Below, in pieces: positions 53,257-62,892 of a stretch of 64,000 nucleotides of DNA. This stretch comes from Pseudomonas kielensis (GTDB lineage Bacteria > Pseudomonadota > Gammaproteobacteria > Pseudomonadales > Pseudomonadaceae). The notes beneath the pieces were generated by a model. That model saw only the letters and a program-made list of their open reading frames with translations, made no database searches and had not been told where the DNA came from. Location: positions 1 through 64,000 of the forward strand of contig NZ_JACMYG010000009.1 of assembly GCF_014236655.1 (NCBI RefSeq). The letters are read 5' to 3'. Positions within the stretch are counted from its first letter, which is position 1. Each line of letters starts with the position of its first letter. Both the position numbers and the translations under genes were made by a program.

Positions 53257-53283
53257 CATAGCCAACATTTATGCCCCCTGACC

Positions 53284-53362
53284 CACCGCCATCCCGGGCA
53301 AGCGGAGCGCCGCCTGGCCTGGTCCACAGATTCGCTGTGCGAGCCTGCTCGCGATGGCGTCA
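53284..53362. repeat. Degenerate REP doublet upstream of dsbB
   Basis: CACCGCCATCCCGGGCAAGC (53284-53303) and GTGCGAGCCTGCTCGCGATG (53337-53356) are inverted, mutated REP sequences facing each other. They lie 155-230 bp before dsbB and contain no gene. Confidence 0.5.
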
Positions 53363-53517
53363 TGCGCGTCAACACAGACCCCACGGCTTAATCCGCTGTT
53401 AATACCCCCCACGGTTAATTCCCCGCGAAAGGTCCGACACCACGCCGCGTGCTGCATGCGCACGCCCGGCGTGTAAACTGGCGGCCATAGCCTGCATTTA
53501 TGACGAAGGAAACGGGA

Positions 53518-54027
53518 ATGAACGAGGATTCGATGCGCCTGGGCCGTGAGCGGCGTTTTCTGGTGTTGTTGGGCATTATCTGCCTGGCGCTGATCGGGGG
53601 CGCGCTGTACATGCAGATCGTGCTGGGTGAAGCCCCGTGCCCACTGTGCATCCTGCAACGCTACGCGCTGCTGCTGATTGCCCTCAGTGCCTTCGCCGGG
53701 GCGGCCATGCGCACCCGTCGCAGCGTCACGGTGTTCGAGACCCTGGTGGTGATCTTTGCCCTGGCGGGGGCGGGCACCGCTGCCCATCACGTCTACACCC
53801 AGTTCTATCCATCGGTGAGCTGCGGCATCGATGTGCTGCAGCCGATTGTCGATGGCCTGCCACTGGCCAAGATCTTCCCGCTGGGCTTCCAGGTCGACGG
53901 TTTCTGCTCCACGCCTTATCCGCCGATCCTCGGCCTGTCGCTGGCGCAATGGGCCCTGGTGGCCTTCGTCCTGACCGTGATCCTGGTGCCGCTGCTGGTC
54001 TCGCGCAACCGCAAACAGATGAACTGA
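53518..54027 (+). CDS. dsbB: Disulfide bond formation protein B
   Basis: This 169-aa four-helix membrane protein reoxidises DsbA and passes the electrons to quinones. Both redox pairs are present: Cys41-Pro-Leu-Cys44 in the first periplasmic loop, and Cys102 and Cys130 in the second. The ATG at 53518 follows GAAGGAAACGGG; the earlier in-frame ATG at 53500 lies before that site. Its place between hmp and cyo and its quinone link fit a respiratory neighbourhood, but it has its own terminator. Confidence 0.95.
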   Translation: MNEDSMRLGRERRFLVLLGIICLALIGGALYMQIVLGEAPCPLCILQRYALLLIALSAFAGAAMRTRRSVTVFETLVVIFALAGAGTAAHHVYTQFYPSVSCGIDVLQPIVDGLPLAKIFPLGFQVDGFCSTPYPPILGLSLAQWALVAFVLTVILVPLLVSRNRKQMN

Positions 54028-54057
54028 GGCCGTTACCCTCAGCTACCGTCACTGCTC

Positions 54058-54095
54058 AAAAAACGCCCTGGTCCTCGAAAGAGGCCGGGGCGTTT
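54058..54095 (+). terminator. Terminator of dsbB
   Basis: AAACGCCC (54061-54068) pairs with GGGGCGTTT, with an inner stem CCTC-GAAA-GAGG, followed by GACGTTT. It begins 30 bp after the dsbB stop. The T-run is short. Confidence 0.7.
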
Positions 54096-54845
54096 GACGT
54101 TTCAGTGGCGCGGTAAAAAGTCCGTGATGCAGGACAATCGAGGGTGCGGCAAGTGTGCGACATGTTGTCACAGCTTAAGTGTCGCAACGCATTTCAAGCG
54201 CAGCATTTTGGCATGAAAAGATACAAAGGTTTGCCCGGCACCGGGCTTCGCCAAAAGCCAGCAACCATGCCGCGCCAGGCAGTTTTAACAGGCTTCGGCG
54301 AATGGCCACAGGCCTTGTGAAAATGGGGGTTTGGCGAACATGGCGGGCTGAGCTCGGCCCCAGAAGCTGTCTGAACTGCGCACAGTAGACCTACATTTTT
54401 TGGGGTTCTTGTTGAGAATGAATCGCGATAAAATCGGCAATCGTTACAGGATTCGTTAATGATTGTTGCCGTATCCGATAAAAATTATTTCGAGATGAGA
54501 CATGGTTTATAAAACGTTACATATCTACAATCGCCCGCACTGAAATTCCGGCACTGCTCACCCCTGAGCAGAGAAGGGTGGTCGAGGAGCGGTTCGATAG
54601 CTTCGTGCGACCCCAGGTGTCGGTGCCTTTCCAACTATCCGCACCAAATGGAATTGGTCTGTAACAAGGCCTTTGACCACGAATTCGAATAAGAACTCAC
54701 CGCTGGCCCAGGATGTGTCAATCAACGTTTAGCGCGTGACGGGCAAGCCCTTATTCAATCCAAGAAAAATGCCAACCCTTGGCAGGGTGAAGTGTTGGCG
54801 ATCAAAACCCAACTGCATTGCGCAAGCTGCTTTAGAGGTCGTGAG
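54096..54845. other. Long interval between dsbB and cyoA
   Basis: This 750-bp interval has no convincing gene. An open frame without a start codon (54482-54664) reads like a protein fragment (EIPALLTPEQRRVVEERFDS), possibly a remnant. AT-rich DNA around 54410-54530 is a likely promoter zone for cyo, but I cannot pick a clear -35/-10 pair. A GC hairpin GCCCGGCACCGGGC lies at about 54234-54247. The long leader suggests that cyoABCDE is regulated upstream, as known for this operon in P. putida. Confidence 0.45.
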
Positions 54846-55781
54846 ATGAGTAAAAACAGGTACCCCAGACTACTAGGCTTATTGCCGCTGCTCGGCACGC
54901 TGTTGCTGGGAGGCTGCAACATGACCTTGCTCGATCCCAAGGGCCAGGTCGGCCTGGATGAGCGAAACCTGATCATCACCGCAACGCTGCTGATGCTCCT
55001 GGTCGTGGTTCCGGTCATCGTCATGACCTTCCTGTTCGCCTGGAAGTACCGTGCGTCCAACACCAGCGCCACCTACACGCCCAAGTGGAACCACTCCACC
55101 AAGATCGAAATCGCAGTGTGGGCTGTCCCGGTACTGATCATCATTGCCCTGGGTTACGTCACCTACAAATCGACCCACGCCCTGGACCCGTACCGTCCGC
55201 TGGAATCCGACGTGAAGCCGGTGACCATCGAAGTGGTCGCGCTGGACTGGAAGTGGCTGTTCATCTACCCGGAACAAGGCATTGCCACGGTCAACAAGAT
55301 CGTGTTCCCGGCGCACACGCCGATCAACTTCAAGGTGACCTCGGACGCCGTGATGAACTCGTTCTTCATCCCGGGCCTGGGCGGCCAGATCTACGCGATG
55401 GCGGGCATGCAGACCAAGCTGCACCTGATCGCCAACCAGAACGCTGAAATGGACGGTATCTCCGCCAACTACAGCGGCGCTGGTTTCACCGGTATGAAAT
55501 TCAAGGCAATCGCCACCACCCAGGAAGAGTTCGACGCCTGGGTAAGCGAAGTCAAAAAGGCACCTAAACAGCTTGAACAAGCTGAATACGCAGCCCTTTC
55601 CAAGCAGAGCCAGAACAACCCAGTCGAGCTCTACTCCTCGGTTACGCCGAACCTGTTCCAGATCATCGTCGATAAGTACGAGGGCATGAAACCGGGTCCG
55701 AAGGTCAAGCACGAGAAGAAAGAGAAAGAAGTGGCCGCTACGGACATGGAATCGCATTCAGCTGCCGGGGCAGAGGAGTAA
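54846..55781 (+). CDS. cyoA: Cytochrome bo3 ubiquinol oxidase subunit II
   Basis: This 311-aa lipoprotein subunit has a lipobox LGGC (Cys24), two membrane helices (about 38-62 and 84-104) and a periplasmic cupredoxin domain. It lacks the CuA ligands found in cytochrome c oxidases, which marks it as a quinol oxidase subunit. The C-terminal tail is rich in Lys and Glu. The ATG at 54846 follows AGAGGTCGTG. It is the first gene of cyoABCDE. Confidence 0.96.
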   Translation: MSKNRYPRLLGLLPLLGTLLLGGCNMTLLDPKGQVGLDERNLIITATLLMLLVVVPVIVMTFLFAWKYRASNTSATYTPKWNHSTKIEIAVWAVPVLIIIALGYVTYKSTHALDPYRPLESDVKPVTIEVVALDWKWLFIYPEQGIATVNKIVFPAHTPINFKVTSDAVMNSFFIPGLGGQIYAMAGMQTKLHLIANQNAEMDGISANYSGAGFTGMKFKAIATTQEEFDAWVSEVKKAPKQLEQAEYAALSKQSQNNPVELYSSVTPNLFQIIVDKYEGMKPGPKVKHEKKEKEVAATDMESHSAAGAEE

Positions 55782-55784
55782 ACG

Positions 55785-57815
55785 ATGTTTGGTAAATTAA
55801 GTTGGGAAGCGGTCCCGTTCCACGAACCGATCGTGATGGTTACCATCGCCATGATCGCGCTCGGCGGTCTGGCGCTGTTCGCTGCAATCACCTACTTCAA
55901 GAAGTGGACCTACCTGTGGACCGAGTGGTTGACCTCGGTCGACCACAAGAAAATCGGCGTGATGTACATCATCGTCGCCATGGTCATGCTGCTGCGCGGT
56001 TTTGCCGACGCCATCATGATGCGTACCCAGTTGGCCATGGCCACCGAGGGTTCGCCGGGCTACCTGCCTCCTGAACACTATGACCAGATCTTCACCGCTC
56101 ACGGTGTGATCATGATCATCTTCATGGCGATGCCATTCTTCACCGGCCTGATGAACCTTGCAGTGCCGCTGCAGATCGGCGCGCGTGACGTTGCCTTCCC
56201 GTTCCTGAACTCCCTGAGCTTCTGGCTGCTGGTTTCCGGCGTGGTGCTGATCAACCTGTCCCTGGGCGTTGGCGAATTCGCCAAGACCGGTTGGGTTGCC
56301 TATCCGCCGCTGTCGGGCCTGCAATACAGTCCGGGCGTGGGGATGGATTACTACATCTGGGCGCTACAGCTATCCGGGTTAGGTACGACGCTGACGGGGG
56401 TCAACTTCCTGGCCACCGTGCTGAAAATGCGTACCCCGGGCATGAAGCTGATGGACATGCCGATCTTCACCTGGACCTGCACCTGGGCCAACGTCCTGAT
56501 CGTCGCTTCGTTCCCGATCCTGACCGCTACCCTGGCACTGCTGACGCTTGACCGTTACATGGATTTCCACATTTTCACCAATGAACTTGGTGGCAATCCG
56601 ATGATGTACGTCAACCTGTTCTGGGCCTGGGGTCACCCCGAGGTTTACATCCTGATTCTGCCGGCGTTCGGGATCTTCTCCGAAGTCATCTCGACCTTCA
56701 CTGGCAAGAAACTGTTCGGCCACCACTCGATGATCTACGCCTCGGGCGCGATCTCGATCCTGGGCTTCATGGTCTGGCTGCACCACTTCTTCACCATGGG
56801 TTCGGGTGCCAGCGTCAACGCCTTCTTCGGCCTGGCGACGATGCTGATTTCGATCCCCACGGGTGTGAAGCTATTCAACTGGCTGTTCACCATCTACCAG
56901 GGCCGCCTGCGTTTCACCAGCCAAGTGCTGTGGACCCTGGGCTTCATGGTGACCTTCGCCATCGGCGGCATGACCGGCGTACTGCTGGCCATCCCGGGTG
57001 CGGACTTCGTCCTGCACAACAGCCTGTTCGTGATCGCGCACTTCCACAACGTGATCATCGGCGGTGCGGTATTCGGTTACATCGCAGGTTTCGCGTTCTA
57101 CTTCCCGAAAGCGTTCGGCTTCAAGCTGCACGAAGGCTGGGGCAAGGCTGCATTCTGGTTCTGGATCACCGGCTTCTTCGTCGCATTCATGCCGCTCTAC
57201 GTCCTGGGCTTCATGGGCATGACCCGTCGCCTGAACGCCACCACCAACCCGGAATGGGTACCGTACCTGTACGTCGCCATGTTCGGCGCCGTGATGATCG
57301 CTGTCGGCATCGCCTGCCAGTTGATCCAGCTGTACGTCAGCGTGCGTGATCGCAACAAGCCAGAAAACATGTGCGAACACGGTGACCCGTGGAATGCCCA
57401 TACCCTGGAATGGTCGACCTCCTCGCCACCACCGTTCTACAACTTCGCCGTACTGCCAAAAGCCGATGTGATCGATCCGTTCACCGAAGCCAAGGAAAAC
57501 GGTACCGCGTACCAGGCGCCAAGCCGTTACGAACCGATCCACATGCCAAACAACACCGCGACCGGTGTGGTCATGGGCGCACTGTTGACAGTGTTCGGTT
57601 TCGCGATGATCTGGCACATCTGGTGGCTGGCCGCCTTCGGTCTGGTCGGCACCGTGGTGTACTTCGTGATCCACGCTGCGCGTGATGATCAGGGCTATAT
57701 GGTGCCGGTCGACGTGATCGAGCGCATCGAAGCCGAGCAGCACAAGCGTCTGGTAGCGGCCGGGAAAGTTCCAGCCACCGCCACCCGTGTTGAAACCTCG
57801 TTGGAACAGGCTTAA
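55785..57815 (+). CDS. cyoB: Cytochrome bo3 ubiquinol oxidase subunit I
   Basis: This 676-aa haem-copper oxidase core has about 15 membrane helices. It carries haem b, haem o3 and CuB and pumps protons. The motif [15 protein letters not shown] holds the CuB histidine-tyrosine pair, and the HHFFTMG and HFHNVIIGG segments hold other metal ligands. It is spaced 3 bp from cyoA and 3 bp from cyoC. Confidence 0.98.
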   Translation: MFGKLSWEAVPFHEPIVMVTIAMIALGGLALFAAITYFKKWTYLWTEWLTSVDHKKIGVMYIIVAMVMLLRGFADAIMMRTQLAMATEGSPGYLPPEHYDQIFTAHGVIMIIFMAMPFFTGLMNLAVPLQIGARDVAFPFLNSLSFWLLVSGVVLINLSLGVGEFAKTGWVAYPPLSGLQYSPGVGMDYYIWALQLSGLGTTLTGVNFLATVLKMRTPGMKLMDMPIFTWTCTWANVLIVASFPILTATLALLTLDRYMDFHIFTNELGGNPMMYVNLFWAWGHPEVYILILPAFGIFSEVISTFTGKKLFGHHSMIYASGAISILGFMVWLHHFFTMGSGASVNAFFGLATMLISIPTGVKLFNWLFTIYQGRLRFTSQVLWTLGFMVTFAIGGMTGVLLAIPGADFVLHNSLFVIAHFHNVIIGGAVFGYIAGFAFYFPKAFGFKLHEGWGKAAFWFWITGFFVAFMPLYVLGFMGMTRRLNATTNPEWVPYLYVAMFGAVMIAVGIACQLIQLYVSVRDRNKPENMCEHGDPWNAHTLEWSTSSPPPFYNFAVLPKADVIDPFTEAKENGTAYQAPSRYEPIHMPNNTATGVVMGALLTVFGFAMIWHIWWLAAFGLVGTVVYFVIHAARDDQGYMVPVDVIERIEAEQHKRLVAAGKVPATATRVETSLEQA

Positions 57816-57818
57816 ACC

Positions 57819-58445
57819 ATGTCGAACTTAGTGACCAATGCTGGACACACCCATGTCGATGGACATGGGCATGATGACCATCACCACGACTCGGGCGAGA
57901 TGACCGTATACGGCTTCTGGCTCTACCTGATGACCGACTGCATCCTGTTTGCGTCGATCTTCGCGGTATACGCGGTACTGGTAAACAACGTCGCCGGTGG
58001 CCCGTCGGGCCACGACATCTTCGAACTGCCGTATGTACTGGGCGAAACCGCTCTGCTGCTGTTCAGTTCGATCACCTACGGCTTCGCCATGCTGGCGTTG
58101 TTCAAGGGCAAGAAGAGCCAGGTCCTGGGCTGGCTGGCCATGACCTTCCTGTTCGGCGCCGGCTTTATCGCCATGGAGATCAACGAGTTTCACCTGCTGA
58201 TCTCCGAAGGCTACGGCCCTAGCCGTTCCGGCTTCCTGTCCGGGTTCTTCACCCTGGTCGGCACCCACGGTCTGCACGTGACCAGCGGTCTGATCTGGAT
58301 GGCGATCATGATGTATCAGGTGCAGAAAAACGGCCTGACGGCGACCAACAAGACCCGTCTGAGCTGCCTGAGCCTGTTCTGGCACTTCCTGGACGTCGTG
58401 TGGATCTGCGTATTCACCGTTGTTTACCTGATGGGGACTATGTAA
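57819..58445 (+). CDS. cyoC: Cytochrome bo3 ubiquinol oxidase subunit III
   Basis: This 208-aa membrane subunit with five helices has a histidine-rich N-terminal tail of about 20 residues before the first helix. The family motifs [12 protein letters not shown] and [11 protein letters not shown] are present. It stabilises the oxidase core. It abuts cyoD without a gap. Confidence 0.97.
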   Translation: MSNLVTNAGHTHVDGHGHDDHHHDSGEMTVYGFWLYLMTDCILFASIFAVYAVLVNNVAGGPSGHDIFELPYVLGETALLLFSSITYGFAMLALFKGKKSQVLGWLAMTFLFGAGFIAMEINEFHLLISEGYGPSRSGFLSGFFTLVGTHGLHVTSGLIWMAIMMYQVQKNGLTATNKTRLSCLSLFWHFLDVVWICVFTVVYLMGTM

Positions 58446-58778
58446 ATGGCTAACACATCACATTCCCACGACGACGCCGGCCACGGCAGCGTCAAGTCCT
58501 ACGCCATCGGCTTCATCCTGTCGGTCATCCTGACAGTGATCCCGTTCGGCCTGGTGATGTACCCATCGCTGCCGAAGTCGATCACCCTGTGGATCGTCCT
58601 GGCATTCGCCGTGATCCAGGTGCTGGTGCACCTGGTGTACTTCCTCCACCTGGATCGTTCGCAGGCTCAGCGTAACAACGTGATCGCGTTTGTCTTCGCC
58701 GCACTGGTGATTGTCCTGCTGGTGGGTCTGTCGCTGTGGATCATGTTCAGCATCCACACCTTCATGATGGCGAAGTGA
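58446..58778 (+). CDS. cyoD: Cytochrome bo3 ubiquinol oxidase subunit IV
   Basis: This 110-aa subunit has three membrane helices and the typical segment VIQVLVHLVYFLHLD. It helps CuB binding and assembly of the bo3 oxidase. The start codon follows the cyoC stop directly (TAAATG), showing coupled translation. Confidence 0.96.
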   Translation: MANTSHSHDDAGHGSVKSYAIGFILSVILTVIPFGLVMYPSLPKSITLWIVLAFAVIQVLVHLVYFLHLDRSQAQRNNVIAFVFAALVIVLLVGLSLWIMFSIHTFMMAK

Positions 58779-58789
58779 GGTAAGTCCGG

Positions 58790-59677
58790 ATGTCCTTTAA
58801 GCACTTTATCCAAATCACCAAACCGGGGATCATTTTCGGTAACGTGCTTTCTGTGGCAGGCGGATTCTTCCTGGCCTCGAAGGGGCATGTCGATCTGGCC
58901 ATTTTCCTGGCCGCGATGATCGGCACGTCCCTGGTGGTAGCCTCGGGTTGCGTGTTCAACAACTGCATCGACCGTGATATCGACCTGAAGATGGAGCGCA
59001 CCAAGAACCGGGTGCTGGTGCAGGGCCTGATCTCCCTGAAACTGGCACTGGTTTACGCGACTGTCCTGGGTGTTGCGGGCGTGGCCCTGCTGTACAAGGT
59101 GGCCAACCCGTTGGCGGCGCTGTTCGCGGTGATCGGGTTTGTCATCTATGTCGGCTTCTACAGCCTGTATCTCAAGCGCAAGTCGGTACACGGCACGCTG
59201 GTGGGCAGTCTGTCGGGGGCGATGCCGCCGGTGATCGGTTATGTGGCCGTGAGCAACAGCTTCGACATGGCTGCGCTGACCCTGCTGGTGATGTTCAGCC
59301 TGTGGCAGATGCCGCATTCCTATGCGATCGCGATTTTCCGCTTCAACGACTACCTGGCGGCCTCGATTCCGGTGTTGCCGGTCAAGCGTGGGATCCAGGT
59401 GGCGAAGCGGCATATCCTGCTCTATATCCTGGCGTTCCTGGTGGCGACCTTGATGCTGACCTTCAGTGGTTATGCGGGCATGAGCTACCTGGCCGTTGCC
59501 GCGGCCATGGGCATGTACTGGTTGTATATGGCCTGGACCGGCTATAAGGCGGTGGATGACACGGTGTGGGCACGCAAGCTGTTTGTGTTCTCGATCTTCA
59601 CCATCACGGCGTTGAGCGTGATGATGTCGTTGGATTTCAAGGTGCCGAGTGAGTTGTTGCTGACTTACGCGCCTTAA
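58790..59677 (+). CDS. cyoE: Protohaem IX farnesyltransferase (haem O synthase)
   Basis: This 295-aa UbiA-family prenyltransferase has about nine membrane helices and converts haem b to haem o for the oxidase. The prenyl-diphosphate motif is [18 protein letters not shown], with a second acidic region in [14 protein letters not shown] and the following loop. It is the last gene of cyoABCDE, 11 bp after cyoD, and ends at a terminator. Confidence 0.97.
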   Translation: MSFKHFIQITKPGIIFGNVLSVAGGFFLASKGHVDLAIFLAAMIGTSLVVASGCVFNNCIDRDIDLKMERTKNRVLVQGLISLKLALVYATVLGVAGVALLYKVANPLAALFAVIGFVIYVGFYSLYLKRKSVHGTLVGSLSGAMPPVIGYVAVSNSFDMAALTLLVMFSLWQMPHSYAIAIFRFNDYLAASIPVLPVKRGIQVAKRHILLYILAFLVATLMLTFSGYAGMSYLAVAAAMGMYWLYMAWTGYKAVDDTVWARKLFVFSIFTITALSVMMSLDFKVPSELLLTYAP

Positions 59678-59696
59678 GGTTTGCCGTTGTGCCTGG

Positions 59697-59729
59697 AGCC
59701 CCGCCTTTGTGAGAAGAGCGGGGCTTTTT
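59697..59729 (+). terminator. Terminator of cyoABCDE
   Basis: AGCCCCGC (59697-59704) pairs with GCGGGGCT (59718-59725) and runs into TTTTT. The right arm and following bases recur exactly at 60345-60368. Confidence 0.88.
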
Positions 59730-59747
59730 GTTGGGGCTGGGTTTGTC

Positions 59748-59761
59748 GGGGGGGGGGGGGG
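59748..59761. repeat. Run of fourteen G
   Basis: Fourteen consecutive G residues lie at the left edge of repeat copy B; copy A has GGGG at the corresponding place. The run is non-coding as far as I can see. Its exact length may be uncertain because such tracts are error-prone. Confidence 0.9.
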
Positions 59762-60153
59762 CATATCCGTTGCTGTGGTGATGGCGGCTAATGGTTCCGC
59801 CCTTACGGCGGGTCACTTTGGCAAACGCCGGAGTGCCGGCCCAGCCCAAAGTAACCAAAGGTCTTTGCCCCAGGCGTTCGGCCCCTCGCTAAGGCTCGGG
59901 GTCCCTTCGCTACGGTATCCATCCGGGGGCATCGCCTCCGGTTTGCTTCGCTGCACCTCCTCTCGATGTATGCGGCTTCGCCGCACGGCGCTCCGCGCCT
60001 CCCCCCGGATGGACACCTTCGCTCAGCCTGCCGATGGGGCGGGTGGATCAAGATCAAGAGCAGCAGGCGAGCTAACGCTCGGCCTGTTGAGTGGTAAGGG
60101 CGAGGCGGCCTATCGGCCGGCCTGCTTCTTTTTGGCTGGAGTATTTCTGTGGG
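59757..60153 (+). repeat. Structured ~395-bp intergenic repeat, copy B
   Basis: This is the same element as at 52837-53230, in the same orientation and 6.9 kb away. The first 290 bp are nearly identical and the last 100 bp are diverged, with shared blocks GGCGGCCTA or GGCGGCCTAT, CGGCCGGCCTGCTT and GGAGTAT. It lies between cyoE and a convergent gene and is followed by a REP-like TGTGGCTGCTAGCTTGCTAG sequence (60161-60180). Confidence 0.85.
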
Positions 60154-60323
60154 ATGTCTTTGTGGCTGCTAGCTTGCTAGCGATGGTGATCTGCGCCACA
60201 CCACATATCTTGGCAATATCCCAATCCCCCGCAGCTGTCGAGCCCGCGAGGTTGCGTTCGAGGACCTGGTCCTCGCCGCTCTTGCGCTGCGTTTTCTCCG
60301 CCGATGCGCTCGCTCGCCCCAGC
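60154..60323. other. Non-coding remainder after repeat copy B
   Basis: Starts with a diverged REP (AGCTTGCTAGCGATGG region, 60161-60190). The rest is GC-rich with short inverted pairs such as GAGGACC-TGGTCCTC (60260-60274). I see no gene. Confidence 0.5.
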
Positions 60324-60360
60324 AAAAAGCCCCGCCTTCAAACGAAGAGCGGGGCTTTTT
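60324..60360. terminator. Bidirectional terminator for the convergent 234-aa protein gene
   Basis: AAAAAGCCCCGC (60324-60335) pairs with GCGGGGCTTTTT (60349-60360) around a 13-nt loop that itself can pair CTTC with GAAG. It stands 23 bp past the stop of the minus-strand gene. It is closely similar to the cyoE terminator. Confidence 0.88.
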
Positions 60361-60382
60361 GTTGGGGCGATTTACTCGGCGA

Positions 60383-61087
60383 TTACTGGGCCGCGATGCT
60401 GTAGCCGGCAAACGCGGTCTGTTGTTGCAGGGCGGTGATGATGGCTTTGCGGGTGGCCGGTTGTTCGGTGCCGCTGGTGTCGAGGAAGGTTTCGTTTTCC
60501 AGTTCCAGTTCGTCGCCTTCACCGACAAAGGTGAAGCCGAGGAATTCATAGGCTTGGCGATCGACGCTGGGTTTCGAGCGTGGGGTGCGCAGGGGCAGGG
60601 TGACGGTGAGGCCGTCCTTGCTGATGCTGAACACTTCGACTTCTTTCTTCGCGCGGGCGGCCTTGCCCTTGCTGCCGCTTGGGTTGCTGATGGCCTGGTG
60701 AGTCTGGTTGAGGACTTTCAGGGCCAGGCCGTAGACCAGTTCCTGGAAAGCAGGGTCGTCCTTGAAGCTGGACAGGATGCGGCTGATCGGGAATTTGCTG
60801 CTCAGGTCTTCGAGGGCGGCGATGTCGGCGGCCTCGGCGTCCTTGAGTTGCTTGAGCTGGCCCATCAGTTCGTAGGCCTGGTCGTCGTCGAAGCGGTCGT
60901 GGGCCTGGCGGATGGCGGCGCGCAGATCGCGAATCTGGTCGCTTTCCTTGGAAGTGTGGAAGGCGTCCAGGACCATCTCGCTGATGGTTTTGGCCTGGGG
61001 CACGTGTTGTGAAAGATTGATGGAGTTTTCGTATTCCGCTTTGGACGACAACGTGACTACGGATTCAGCGGTGTTGGAATCTGGCAT
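60383..61087 (-). CDS. Protein of unknown function, 234 aa
   Basis: I do not recognise this protein. It has no signal peptide or membrane segment. Residues about 50-105 are strongly helical and charged (possible coiled coil, QIRDLRAAIRQAHDRFDDDQ). A basic linker (about 136-150, GSKGKAARAKKEV) separates this from a C-terminal part with beta-rich segments (VEVFSISKDGLTVTLPLR, EFLGFTFVGEGDELELENE). A weak GAAGTAGTGAAATTTC leader precedes the ATG, and a strong terminator follows. It lies downstream of the ABC importer genes on the same strand with 92 bp between. Codon use looks native. Confidence 0.75.
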   Translation of the reverse strand: MPDSNTAESVVTLSSKAEYENSINLSQHVPQAKTISEMVLDAFHTSKESDQIRDLRAAIRQAHDRFDDDQAYELMGQLKQLKDAEAADIAALEDLSSKFPISRILSSFKDDPAFQELVYGLALKVLNQTHQAISNPSGSKGKAARAKKEVEVFSISKDGLTVTLPLRTPRSKPSVDRQAYEFLGFTFVGEGDELELENETFLDTSGTEQPATRKAIITALQQQTAFAGYSIAAQ

Positions 61088-61179
61088 TGAAATTTCACTA
61101 CTTCTTTAAACTTGAATTGAGGCGAGAAAGCACGACGGCCTTTTCAGGCCGCCTAATCTATTGGACCGGGACGGTGTTG

Positions 61180-62007
61180 TCACGGGTGTTGAAGCCTTTG
61201 CGCCCGTTTGTCGACCAGGTGCTGGACCACCAGGCGCCCAATCAGCACCAGCAGGGTCAGGCTGATCAGCAGCACCGAGATGGCCGCCACGCTTGGGTCG
61301 ACGTTGTCGCGCAGGCCGCTCCAGATGCGCTTGGGCAGGGTGTCGACGTTGACGCTGGTGATGAACAGGGTCACCGCCACTTCTTCCCACGACAGGGCAA
61401 AGCCCAGGAGGGCGGTGGAGGCCAGGCCCAGCTTGAGGTTCGGCAGGATCACCATGAAGGTGGTCTGCATCAGGCTGGCGCCGAGGTTGCGCGAGGCCAG
61501 TTCAATCCGCCGGTCGATCTGGCTGAGGGCAACCAGCATGGTCACCACCCCGTACGGCACCACCATGATCACGTGGGCGATCACCACCCCGGTCAGGGTG
61601 TCGTAGCCCATGCCCGGGGCGAACCGGCCGAGCTTGGTTTCCATGAAGTACAGCACCAGCGCCGAAATCACCGGCGGGATCGCCATCGGCAACAGCACCA
61701 GGCCGATCAATGCGGTGGCCAGTTTCGAGCGCATGTACCAGATGCCCAGGCTGAAGCTGGCCGCCAGCAGGGTGGCGATGAGGCTGGTGGCAAAGGCAAT
61801 GGTCAGGCTCTGGCTGATGGCATGGATCCAGTCCGGATTGCTCACCAGCGCCTCGTAGTGCCGTAGCGACCAGTTGCCCTCGGGCATCGACAGGAAGCGC
61901 TTGCTGGTGAACGACACCGGTATGACCGTCAGCAGCGGGAACAGCATGAAGGCCATGGCGATCACGGCCAGCAGGCGGGTACTCAGGCTTGTACGATGGG
62001 TGTTCAT
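61180..62007 (-). CDS. ABC transporter permease, spermidine/putrescine type (PotC-like)
   Basis: This 275-aa inner-membrane protein has six predicted helices and the EAA-like loop (SRNLGASLMQTTFMVILPNL) that docks the ATPase. It belongs to the polyamine/thiosulfate-type permease group. It is the last gene of the importer cluster, 8 bp after the other permease. The substrate is not known; polyamines or related cationic amines are typical. Confidence 0.9.
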   Translation of the reverse strand: MNTHRTSLSTRLLAVIAMAFMLFPLLTVIPVSFTSKRFLSMPEGNWSLRHYEALVSNPDWIHAISQSLTIAFATSLIATLLAASFSLGIWYMRSKLATALIGLVLLPMAIPPVISALVLYFMETKLGRFAPGMGYDTLTGVVIAHVIMVVPYGVVTMLVALSQIDRRIELASRNLGASLMQTTFMVILPNLKLGLASTALLGFALSWEEVAVTLFITSVNVDTLPKRIWSGLRDNVDPSVAAISVLLISLTLLVLIGRLVVQHLVDKRAQRLQHP

Positions 62008-62015
62008 AGATAACC

Positions 62016-62882
62016 TCAGCCTACCAGGCGGTTCACACGGGTCATTTTCAGCAGGACCCAGATCAATGCGCTGACCAACAACAGCAGCACCACGCTCAAG
62101 GCGGCCCCCAGGCCCCAGTTACTGGTCTGGAACATTTGCAGGAACACGTACTCGGCGATCATCACCGTTTGCCCGCCACCCAGCAGTACCGGGGTGATGA
62201 AGAAGCCCAGGCAGAACACGAAGACCATGATGAAGGCGCCCAGCATCCCCGGCAGGGTCTGGGGCAGCAACACTTGCCAGAACGTGCGCAGCGGCCCGGC
62301 TCCCAGGCCCCGGGAGGCCATGAGAATGCGCTGGTCCAGCTGGCGCATGCTCGACAGCAGCGGGAACACCGCGTACGGAATCATCACGTGGAGCATGCCG
62401 ATCACCACGCCGATTTCATTGCGGCTCAGTTGCAGCGGTTGATCGATCAGGCCCATGCCCATCAACCCGTTGTTGAGCACCCCATTGCTGCGCAGGGCGA
62501 TCAACCAGCCGAACGCCCGCACCAGCACCGAGATCCAGAACGGGATGAAGATGCAAATCTCCACCACCCGCTGCCAGAACGGCGGGCTGAACACCCAGCA
62601 GTAGGCCAGCAGGTAGCCGATCACCAGGGCCAGCACGCTGACGGTCAGGCACAGGCGCAGGGTGCGCCAGAGCATGTCGTGGATGGCCGGGTCGGTGGCG
62701 ATGCGTTCGTACTGCTCCAGGCCCGGTGTCGGCAGCGAGAAGCTCCAGCCGACCACGCCGATAAACGGCAGCACGTAGAAGATCAGCAGCAACACCGGCA
62801 GCGGGAGCAGCAGCAAGCCGCGTTCCAGCGCCGGCGAACTGAACCGCGGCTTGGGTTTGCTCAGGGTCAAGGTCATGGTCAT
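62016..62882 (-). CDS. ABC transporter permease, spermidine/putrescine type (PotB-like)
   Basis: This 288-aa inner-membrane protein has about six helices and the loop ASRGLGAGPLRTFWQVLLPQ. It should form a heterodimer with the permease encoded next. It lies 10 bp after the binding-protein gene. The ATPase gene is not within the window and may be located upstream, beyond the right edge. Confidence 0.9.
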   Translation of the reverse strand: MTMTLTLSKPKPRFSSPALERGLLLLPLPVLLLIFYVLPFIGVVGWSFSLPTPGLEQYERIATDPAIHDMLWRTLRLCLTVSVLALVIGYLLAYCWVFSPPFWQRVVEICIFIPFWISVLVRAFGWLIALRSNGVLNNGLMGMGLIDQPLQLSRNEIGVVIGMLHVMIPYAVFPLLSSMRQLDQRILMASRGLGAGPLRTFWQVLLPQTLPGMLGAFIMVFVFCLGFFITPVLLGGGQTVMIAEYVFLQMFQTSNWGLGAALSVVLLLLVSALIWVLLKMTRVNRLVG

Positions 62883-62892
62883 GATCGATGGC

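Noticed and set aside
52860..53261. Arginine-rich open frames inside repeat copy A, repeated at 59709-60404
   Set aside because: They follow the near-identical non-coding repeat, are open on both strands, and lack start signals. Open frames are expected by chance at this GC content.
54179..54388. 69-aa open frame after dsbB
   Set aside because: No ribosome binding site and composition unlike neighbouring proteins; it spans a GC hairpin.
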